Position numbers and translations under genes: made by a program. Below the pieces are notes generated by a model. The model saw nothing but the letters and a program-made list of their open reading frames with translations, had not been told where the DNA came from and did not search any database. From positions 1-64,000 of the forward strand of contig CAJUPU010000003.1 of the NCBI GenBank assembly GCA_910588495.1: 64,000 nucleotides of DNA, written 5' to 3'. Source of the DNA: an uncultured Oscillospiraceae bacterium. Its GTDB lineage: Bacteria > Bacillota > Clostridia > Oscillospirales > Oscillospiraceae. This document shows, piece after piece, positions 15,957 to 24,200 of the stretch; the first letter of the stretch is position 1, and each line of letters opens with the position of its first letter.

Positions 15957-16631
15957 CTAGCGGGGCTTGCGCTTTTTGATTTCTTCCCGCTGGATGGTGA
16001 AGATGGCCTGGAGCAGGCGGTCCTGGTCCCGGGGCGACAGGGCCTCGAACTGGCAGCCGTAGCGGTTCACGCCCTTCTTCCACTCCCCCGCCCGGCGGAC
16101 CCGGCAGCTGAAGGAAAACGTGGGCGCGTTCTGTACCAGGGGCACCCGGTCCACCAGGATGCGCTCCCCCTCGATATAGACCTCCGCGCTGCTGATCAGC
16201 ATTCCTCCGGCGCTGATATCCAGCACCTTGCAGGGGAACAGCGCCCCGGACCGGCCCGCCCGGTTGGGCCGGCCGCACTGGGCCTCGATGTTCACGCTGA
16301 TGCTCTGGCGGAAGAAGGCCCGCTGCTCACTGGTGAAGGTGCTTTGCAGCCGGTCCACCTTCCACATCTTGATGGTGCTCCCGCACACCTTGCCGTGGAG
16401 CACGATGTTGTCCGTCTCCCGGTAGAAGCGCACTTTGACGGGCTTGTTCACCAGCACCATGGGCAGGGTCTCGTCGTTGGTCTCCCGGATGGACACGCCG
16501 GTCTCCTGCACTTTGTCCACCCGGCCCACGAAGAGCAGGCGGTTGTCCGGGGTCATCACCTCCGCCATCATGCCGGGCTGGAGCTCGATCTGCACCGTCT
16601 CGCCGGGCTTTGGGGCTGACGCTCCGCTCAT
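15957..16631 (-). CDS. PilZ-domain c-di-GMP receptor (YcgR-like)
   Basis: 224 aa. The N-terminal half (about 1-95) is a beta-rich YcgR-N-like domain, and the C-terminal half is PilZ. The c-di-GMP contacts are visible as an arginine-bearing AFFRQSIS segment near residues 103-110 and DISAGGM near residue 141 (D/NxSxxG). The first motif keeps only part of the RxxxR pattern. YcgR proteins act as a flagellar brake when c-di-GMP is high, and a flagellar locus lies 10 kb away. GGAGG precedes the ATG at 16631. It is the next gene after the 1488-aa SLH gene on the same strand (40-bp gap), so read-through is possible. Confidence 0.82.
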   Translation of the reverse strand: MSGASAPKPGETVQIELQPGMMAEVMTPDNRLLFVGRVDKVQETGVSIRETNDETLPMVLVNKPVKVRFYRETDNIVLHGKVCGSTIKMWKVDRLQSTFTSEQRAFFRQSISVNIEAQCGRPNRAGRSGALFPCKVLDISAGGMLISSAEVYIEGERILVDRVPLVQNAPTFSFSCRVRRAGEWKKGVNRYGCQFEALSPRDQDRLLQAIFTIQREEIKKRKPR

Positions 16632-16671
16632 GATCCGGGCCTCCTTTTCCTCTTTGTCTCCATGGCGGGCC

Positions 16672-19600
16672 TCACATCGTCATGACGAAGTGGAGGATCA
16701 CCGCCGCCTCCGCGCGGGTGATGGGATTATAGGGATAGAGCATCCCGTTGTCTCCGTTCACCGCACCCATCTGCACCAGGGCGCTCACCGCGTCTCGGGC
16801 GTAGCTGGCCACGGCCGTTCCGTCGGGGAACCGGCCCAGGATGGAGGTGGAGGCGCTCATGTTCCACCCCGCCGCCTTCATGGCGTTGTAGATCATCACC
16901 ATGGCGTCCTGCCGGGTCAGCTCGCTGTTGGGCATGAAGTTGCGCCCGTCGCCGTTGACGATGCCCCTCTGCTTGGCGGCGGCCACCGCCCCGGCGTAGT
17001 AGGCGTTGGTGGGCACGTCGTCGAAGCTGTAGCCCCCCGTCTCGCCGAAGCCGAAGGCCCGGCACAGCATGAGCACGAAGTCACACCGCAAGATCCGCTG
17101 CTCCGGCCCGAAGGTGTTGGGGGTGACCCCCTTGGTCACGCCGTTCTGATACAGGTAATCCACCGCCGGGGCGGCCCAGGCGTGATATCCCAGGTCGGAG
17201 AAGTAGCTGGAGCTGCCTGTATTGGTGATGTTGAAGGTGAGCAGCCCGCTGGTGCTCTTGCCGCCGGTGTCGGTGGCGGTATAGCCCACGGTCACCCGGC
17301 CGCTGTACCGCCCCCGGGGCACGAAACTGAGCTGGTCGATGCTGGGGGAGCCCGAGACATAGTACCGGGTGCCGGTGTTCACCTGGGTGCCGGTGCGGAA
17401 GCCGTTGTAGTCCTGGTACAGCCGCCCGGCGGCGGCGCTGGGCAGGCTGGTGAAGGTGATGTAGGACAGGTCCTTGTCCAGCGTGCCGGAGCAGAGCGAG
17501 CGCATCCGGGATGAGGTGATCCGGATCGGGCTGGCGGTGGTGCCGCTGAACACCGAGTCCCCGGTGGTGGGGGGCGTCACCGTCACCACCACCTGGCCGG
17601 TGAACGAGGTGTTGTTGGTGTCATAGCCCACGAAGGGGATGGTCACCGTGCCGGTATAGGTGCCGCTGGCCAGGAAGGACACGTTGGACAGCTGCACGTC
17701 CCAGCTGTTGGCGGAGGAGCGGTAGCACCGGGTGGTGGTGCTGATGTTGTTGTAGCCTCCGCTGTTCCCCCGGGTGTAGCGCAGGGTGCCCTGCCCCACG
17801 GCGGGCAGCTGGGTGAACTGCACATAGTTCAGGCTGGCCCCGGTGGCGGCCACGCAGGCGGCGTTGAAGTCATTGGCGCTGAAGTTCACCGACTTGCCGG
17901 TGTACGCCGTGTACCGCAGCCCGCCGGGCTGGGTGGTGTCCTGCTGGCCGATGTGGATGGTGCCGGTGAAGGTGTTCCCCCGGACGGTGTAGCCGGTGTA
18001 GGAGATGTCCACCTGGCTGGGGCTGGTGGTGGTGGGCACGAAGGAGACGCCGTTCAGGGCGGGGGTGCCGCTGTAGTAGTAGCTGGTGGTGCTGGCCACG
18101 GCGGAGTCGTAATTGCCGAAGCCCCGGTAGTTGTAGAACAGGGTGCCCTCGCTGGAGGGGGGCAGGGAGAAGCGCACATAGGACAGCGACTCGCCCAGCA
18201 CCGCCTGGCTGGCCCGCTGGAAGTCCACGTTCTGGAAGGTGGTCCAGCTGTCCTCCTTGAGGGGGTAATAGATGTCGCCGGGGGCGCTGACAGACCCACC
18301 GCCGTTGACGGTGATGGTCACCACCCCGGTGAAGGACCGCCCGCCGGTGTCCGTCCCCTGATAGGAGATGCGCACGGTGCCCTTATAGCCCGCCGCCGGA
18401 ACGAAGGTCACCCGGTCCAGGCTGGGGGTGCCGGTGCGGTAGTACTTGGTGCTGGCGGTCACCTTGGTGCCGGGCTGGCTGGGGCTGGTGTAGTTGTGGT
18501 ACAGGGTGCCCACGCTGTCCAGGGGCAGGGTGAAGGTGACGGCGCTCACATTGGGGTGGTAGAGGTTGAAGTCGTCCGACAGGAAGGTGACGGGCGAGTC
18601 CTCGTTGGAGCTGTACATCACGTCGCCGGTGCCGTTCACCGTCACCCGGATGGTGCCGTTGAAGCTCTGGTTCTTGGTGGACCAGGCGGTATAGGTGATC
18701 TCCGCCGTGCCGCTGAAGGTGTTCTTGGGCACGAAGGACAGATCGTTCATGGACCGCTGGCCCTGGGGCGCGGTGCCGGGATAGTACCGGTCCTGGACGC
18801 CCACGCCGCCGCCGGTGTCGGCGGAGGAGTGGTGCTGGTCGTGGAGGATGCCCTGGTCGGTGGAGGCCACCGACAGATTGGTCACATAGGACAGGGGGCT
18901 GCCCGTCTTGCTCTGGCAGGCGCTCTGGAGCTGGCTGGCCAGCTTGCTGAACTGGAGGGGGCTGCCCGGCGGGGTGGTGGCGGTGATGGTCACCGCGGCG
19001 TCCTCCCCCACGGTGACGGTGCAGGTGGCGGAGTAGGTCCCCCGGCGGGCGGTGAGGGTGGTGGTGCCCGGCCGCCGGGCGGTGATGGTGGTGCTGGCGC
19101 CGGTCTTGGAGCCGATGCTGGCGATGGACGGGTCGCTGATGGACCAGTCGCAGGAGGTGCCGCCGGTGTTGGCCTTGCCAAAGGCCTTGAAGGTGACCTG
19201 CTGCCTGCGCCCCTCGGCCAGATTCAGGGAGGTGATGGTGCTGGTGGTGCCGTCCACGGTCCGCTGGATGGTAAGGCCGGAGACGATCACCTTCACCTCA
19301 GCGGGCCCGGCGGACAGCACCCGGTCCTTCCCGGCGGGGTCCTTGGGGATGGCGGTGATGGTGGTCTCCCCCGGGCCCACCGACGTGATGGTGGCCTGAT
19401 TGGTGACGCCGGTGGACACCGTGGCCACAGAAGCGTCCTTGGTGGCCCAGCGGACAGGGTCGGCGGCCTGGGAGGGGGTGAACACGGCCTTGACCTTCAG
19501 ATCCTCCTTCAGATTCCCAAAGGTGTATTCATAGTGGTTTGTGCCCTGTATGTTGGAGTCGAACGAGCCGGTCAGGCGGATGGCCTCCGCCTTGGGGGTG

Positions 19601-21138
19601 ATGGTGACGACGCAGACGGCCTGGGTCACGCCGAATTCCGGCCTGGCGATGATGGCAGCCTCGCCCGCCGCCACGCCGGTGACCTTGCCGGTCTTGGGGT
19701 CCACCTTGGCGATGCTCTCGTCACTGCTGGTCCAGGTCACCGTCTTGACCGGGGCGTTGGCGGGGGTGACGGAGGTGACAGACAGGGTGACCGTGCCGTC
19801 GGCGGGCATGGTGTGCTCGGTCTTGTTCAGCGTGATCCCGGTGACGGCCACGGACTTATCGTCCAGCACGGTGATGGTGCAGCGCTGGGTCTTGGTGGCC
19901 GTCACCTTGCCCTCGCTGTTTCTGAAGGTGGCGGTGACGGTGATGGTGGCGGTGCCCGCCTTGTCCCCGGCAGTAACGGTGACGGTCTGGTCCGTCTCGG
20001 CCGAAAGAGCGGCTACAGTTTTATTGCTGGTGGTCCACTTGTAGGTCACGTTGCCGCTGTTCGCCCCGGCGGGGGTGGCTGTGATCGTGACCGACTTCGG
20101 GGTCTCCGGGGTGTTTCCATCGGTGTACAAAGTTTTGGAGGTGGGGTCCACTGTGAGGCTGGAGTCAGCCTCCTTCACCGTCACCCGGCAGGCGGCGGTC
20201 GCGCCGTTTCCGTCTTTCGCCGTGGCCGTAATGGTGGTGGTGCCCGCGCCCGTGGCGGTGACCTTGCCGTTCTCGTCCACGGTGGCGATGTTCGGATTGG
20301 CCGAGCTCCACTCGACCTCCTTGTTGGTGGCGTTGCTGGGGAGCACCTGGCCGATCTTCAGGCGGTCATAGGTGTCCCCCACGGTCATGGACAGATTGTC
20401 GGGGGCCACCGTCATGAACGTGATGAGGGTGTCGGTGGACTTTTTGACCGTCAGGTCCCACGACTGGGTGTAGCCCCATTTCGTGGTCATCGTGATCTTG
20501 GGCGTCCCCTCCTTTACGCCGGTCAAGCTCACGGTGAGCTTCTTTTTGCCATCGTGATAGTCCGTGATCGTCGGGGTCCGGGTGACTGTCGCCGAGCCCG
20601 AGCTGCTGGTGAACGTAAAATCATCCGCCTGGAAAAGCTCCCCGAAATAGTCGATCGTGATCTCCAAGGGACGGGTCTGGTCCACATTCAGCGGCTCAAG
20701 GCTTTGGGGCGCCGTGAACGGGGCCACGCCGCAATAGACAAGGCACTTGAGCTTGTCGCCGTGCTGATTGCCGTCCCGCTTCACCGTCACTTCCACGCGC
20801 CCGGGATCGGCTTTCTCGTTGGTGCTGGTGAGCCTGCTGGCCCCCACGGTGATGGTATTCCCGGTCAGCTCTCCAGTCGTTTGCTCCACTTTCACTGTGG
20901 TGGTGTTAGCGGACACCGTGGCATTACCAACGGACGTCCACTGAATCACATCGCCCTCCTTTACGTTCTCGACCGTCAGCAGATAGGAGCCAGTCGTGTC
21001 CTTCAGGATGATGAGCTGGTTGTCCAGCGAGGGGTCGGGATCGGAGGGATCGGCCGCCCAGGCGGGGCTGACGCACAGGGAGAACGTCATCGCCAGGGCC
21101 AGGATCAGCGCGGCCACGCGGGAAAAAACGTGTTTCAT
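16672..21138 (-). CDS. Giant SLH surface protein with Ig-like and tandem repeats
   Basis: 1488 aa. A signal peptide (MKHVFSRVAALILALAMTF, cleaved after SPAWA) fixes the start at 21138, with AAGGAGCG upstream. Residues about 30-710 are a series of bacterial Ig-like (BIG2-type) domains, each ending in forms such as GKVTATGAGTTTITATAKDG. Residues about 720-1307 hold five tandem repeats of about 118 residues. The last 180 residues are three S-layer homology domains (ILRCDFVLMLCRAFG; LTRQDAMVMIYNAMK; ITRAEAAVILHFVM) that should bind pyruvylated cell-wall polymer. It is therefore an exported, wall-attached fibrous protein. Function could be adhesion or surface-layer building. It follows the 1753-aa SLH gene, separated by a terminator. 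Confidence 0.88.
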   Translation of the reverse strand: MKHVFSRVAALILALAMTFSLCVSPAWAADPSDPDPSLDNQLIILKDTTGSYLLTVENVKEGDVIQWTSVGNATVSANTTTVKVEQTTGELTGNTITVGASRLTSTNEKADPGRVEVTVKRDGNQHGDKLKCLVYCGVAPFTAPQSLEPLNVDQTRPLEITIDYFGELFQADDFTFTSSSGSATVTRTPTITDYHDGKKKLTVSLTGVKEGTPKITMTTKWGYTQSWDLTVKKSTDTLITFMTVAPDNLSMTVGDTYDRLKIGQVLPSNATNKEVEWSSANPNIATVDENGKVTATGAGTTTITATAKDGNGATAACRVTVKEADSSLTVDPTSKTLYTDGNTPETPKSVTITATPAGANSGNVTYKWTTSNKTVAALSAETDQTVTVTAGDKAGTATITVTATFRNSEGKVTATKTQRCTITVLDDKSVAVTGITLNKTEHTMPADGTVTLSVTSVTPANAPVKTVTWTSSDESIAKVDPKTGKVTGVAAGEAAIIARPEFGVTQAVCVVTITPKAEAIRLTGSFDSNIQGTNHYEYTFGNLKEDLKVKAVFTPSQAADPVRWATKDASVATVSTGVTNQATITSVGPGETTITAIPKDPAGKDRVLSAGPAEVKVIVSGLTIQRTVDGTTSTITSLNLAEGRRQQVTFKAFGKANTGGTSCDWSISDPSIASIGSKTGASTTITARRPGTTTLTARRGTYSATCTVTVGEDAAVTITATTPPGSPLQFSKLASQLQSACQSKTGSPLSYVTNLSVASTDQGILHDQHHSSADTGGGVGVQDRYYPGTAPQGQRSMNDLSFVPKNTFSGTAEITYTAWSTKNQSFNGTIRVTVNGTGDVMYSSNEDSPVTFLSDDFNLYHPNVSAVTFTLPLDSVGTLYHNYTSPSQPGTKVTASTKYYRTGTPSLDRVTFVPAAGYKGTVRISYQGTDTGGRSFTGVVTITVNGGGSVSAPGDIYYPLKEDSWTTFQNVDFQRASQAVLGESLSYVRFSLPPSSEGTLFYNYRGFGNYDSAVASTTSYYYSGTPALNGVSFVPTTTSPSQVDISYTGYTVRGNTFTGTIHIGQQDTTQPGGLRYTAYTGKSVNFSANDFNAACVAATGASLNYVQFTQLPAVGQGTLRYTRGNSGGYNNISTTTRCYRSSANSWDVQLSNVSFLASGTYTGTVTIPFVGYDTNNTSFTGQVVVTVTPPTTGDSVFSGTTASPIRITSSRMRSLCSGTLDKDLSYITFTSLPSAAAGRLYQDYNGFRTGTQVNTGTRYYVSGSPSIDQLSFVPRGRYSGRVTVGYTATDTGGKSTSGLLTFNITNTGSSSYFSDLGYHAWAAPAVDYLYQNGVTKGVTPNTFGPEQRILRCDFVLMLCRAFGFGETGGYSFDDVPTNAYYAGAVAAAKQRGIVNGDGRNFMPNSELTRQDAMVMIYNAMKAAGWNMSASTSILGRFPDGTAVASYARDAVSALVQMGAVNGDNGMLYPYNPITRAEAAVILHFVMTM

Positions 21139-21170
21139 GTCACATCGCTCCTTTAGATAAGGAAGTGGTT

Positions 21171-21208
21171 TCAAAAAAGGGGGAGCGGGCGGGGGTCCGC
21201 CCGCTCCC
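21171..21208 (-). terminator. Terminator after the 1753-aa SLH gene
   Basis: GGGAGCGGGCGG and CCGCCCGCTCCC form a stem; on the minus strand it is followed by CCCTTTTTTG. It lies between the two SLH genes. Confidence 0.75.
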
Positions 21209-21232
21209 GGGGTGGGATGATGGTCAGGTGCG

Positions 21233-24200
21233 TCACTTTGTGCCGTCCCAATCTTCAGTCTCGATGGTCGTTTCGATGTAATACTCATACATATCATCAG
21301 GGGTGCCGCCGTCCGGATCGACTAATCTGGTCTTGACCTCAAACGTAAGCTTAAGCTGATGGTTGGCGCCCTGTTCATTGGTATCACACAAGCCCTTACT
21401 AAAGATACAGTAGTACTTCTCATTAGCTCTGAAGTTTGTGAAGTTCAGAGTGACTGCCTGGGGCCCTGTTTTAGTATGAATGCTATCTGTTTGCACCACA
21501 AGGTCTTTAGAAGTAGTAGAAACAATGTCACCAAGGCACTTCTGTTTATCGGCACTGGGATGGTTGCCGCCCTTACCGGTATCCAGCTTCCACTTCTCGG
21601 TTTTTGTCCCATCGTTTACCTGGAAAAACAGCGGGTCGCTGAAGACAAGCATTATCGTCCCGGACAGATTGTCCCAGCCCCAATCGGTGCCTCGATTGAC
21701 TGACGCAGTGACCGTTGGGTGGGTGGGCGTCTCCGTCACCCTAATGGAGTAGTAGGCCCGGAACGCATAGCCTGAGCCCTGGTCGCTCTTGCCCGTAGAT
21801 ACAAAGGTATAGGAACCTGGGGTCAGCCCATTGAAAGGAATGTTGTTTGCATGGCTCATTGGTCCCGTGCAGGTTTTGGTGCCTGGAAATTGCGGTTTTC
21901 CATCGCCGACATTGGAATTTTGGATTATGCCGACATAATACTGCTTCGCATCGCCACTGGCAAACAGGTCAAACACACTGCCCCTATAGTTGGCGTCAAT
22001 ATCCAATGACCCTTGGTAGACGGCCGTGGCCATGGCATCAATGACAGGCATAGCTGCCAGATCGCCCTGGTAATTGAAGTGATACTCCTTGTAACTATAA
22101 TAGCCGGTCGTCTTGTCGCTTTTTGACCAGTTTTGGTCACCATCGCTATACCACGTTTGAGTTTTGTCAACGAGCGGCCCAAATTTCTCGTGGAAAACCG
22201 AGCCCTCTTCGCCGTTCTTTGCCACAAAGTAGTCCAGCTGGGTGGTCTTATCCACATAGACGTCTACGGCCTTATTGCCGCCGCGAACTTGGATGGTGGG
22301 GCGCTGGGGCTCTGAAGTGGTGAAGCGGTAGCACACCGGGTCCACGGATGTCTCAGAGGTGGTGCTTTGGGTGATCAGGAAGAGATAATAGACCGTGTTA
22401 GCACTCAGCCGGTCGGTAAGGTCGATCTTGAACTCCGACTGGGAACCTGCGGACCCCTTTTCCGGCGCAACACCCTGGGGATGCCTGTCTGCCACTTTGC
22501 CATCGGTGACCTTCATCTCATCCGGAAAACTGACCTCTATGCCCGGCTGATACGTTGTGGCCCCGCCGCCCAGCATTTGAGGCACATCCTTAGGTACAAG
22601 CAGATCGTTCGGAGCATTCTTAGATTTCGGCGGATATTCCATGCCAAAATCCGTGATCTTTATGACCTCCTCATTCGTCAAGATAGTATTGAGCGGGTCT
22701 AGGATCGTGTTGCCCTGGTAAATGGGCTCTTGCATCGGGGTCACCAGATAGCGGACGCTCCCCTCTCTATCCAGGGACAGCGTGATGGTGGCACTGGTAT
22801 CTGTGACATCGATCTTAGGATAGCCGCTTAGAATTTCCGGCGGGGCCGTCATCTCAATGGGGTGTTTGATATAGCAGGGGCTGGGCTCCTCGACCCGGGC
22901 CACACCGCCGCTCAGCGCAGTGTCATAGTTGTTCTGCTTGCCGCTGGCCAGGTGTGGCGTGGACAGCTTGCCCTGCGTACCTGCAACAAAGCTGACGCGC
23001 ACCTGCAGATCGGGATAATTCCAGCTCCCGGCGTTGGTATTGCCCTCCAAGCTGTTGATGTAGACCACATATTCCCGGTCCGTAAAGTCCCGAAGCTTCT
23101 TATAATCCGGTCTCTTGCCGGGCTGGACTTCCATGATCTTTTGGCACATACCGGCGAAAACGAACCCATCGCCGGGCATCACCGTGATCCTGGTATCTCC
23201 GCCAACTTTAGTCCATACTGTGTTATCGCCGCCCTTCGGCCTGGAATACAGAGAAAATTCCATGGTGGTATTGGTCCAGATCAGCATATCCCAATAGACA
23301 TCCTGTCCCACCTGCTCCTGTCCAACAGGCTCGGCCAGGAAGCTGATGATGCGCTTTCGGTCTGCATCTAGACCCGGTATCTCGATCTCCCAGCTATCGC
23401 TTTCCTCCACATTGATCTTGGCGAAGCTGGTGGTGAACGGCAGGTAATAGGGGTCCTTGCCGGTCCGTACCAGCGAGTTCCCGGCGGGGTAGGCCAGATC
23501 GTAGATGTCCCGGAAGCGGAAGTAGTAGGCCACGCCGCCCTCCAGCTGGATGCCCGCGCCGGACCGGTCCACGGTGCCGTCCTCATTGGTCTTGACGCCG
23601 GGCAGGATGATCTCCAGGCTGCCGCTGCCATCGTCCACCATGGCGATCTCGGCCTTGCGCCAATCGATCCAGCTGCCCTCAGCGGGGGGCGGGTCGTTCT
23701 CACCCAGGACCGTCACCTTATTCGTCGTGGGAGGCGCGGCGGCCTGGTGGAGCTCGATGTAGGTGTCCAGCACCTTGGCCATGGCGTTCCTGGCGGAATT
23801 GATCTTGGCCGTCGCCTCATTCGCGTCCTCGGTGTTCTCAGCGTTCTCGAGCTCCTTCTCAGCGTTCAGCACGTCCTGATACAGGTTCAGGAAGATATCC
23901 TTGTCCTTGGTCTGCGTGCCCTTCACCTGCTCGGTGAACACGATGTGCACATCGGCGTCGGACTGGGGGTCCTTATCCACCATGGCGCCGTCGCTGTTGA
24001 AGCGCAGGGACGCGTCAGGGGGCGTGGTGTCCAGGGTGCGGACCCGCAGGCCCTTGATCTCCTCAGAGAGGTTGCCGGTGTTGGTGGCGTTGTCGTCCGC
24101 GATGTAATATAGCACGAAGGAGGAGGTCTTGGCGTTTTCAAAGAGCAGCTTGGCGTCCCGGATGGTCAGCGGGGAATTGCCAGTATAGGTGCCGCTGACC

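Noticed and set aside
17953..21156. 1067-aa plus-strand frame, and a 744-aa frame at 24326-26560
   Set aside because: Both are antisense to the SLH genes, Gly/His/Val-rich and without domains or ribosome sites; long antisense frames are expected in GC-rich coding DNA.
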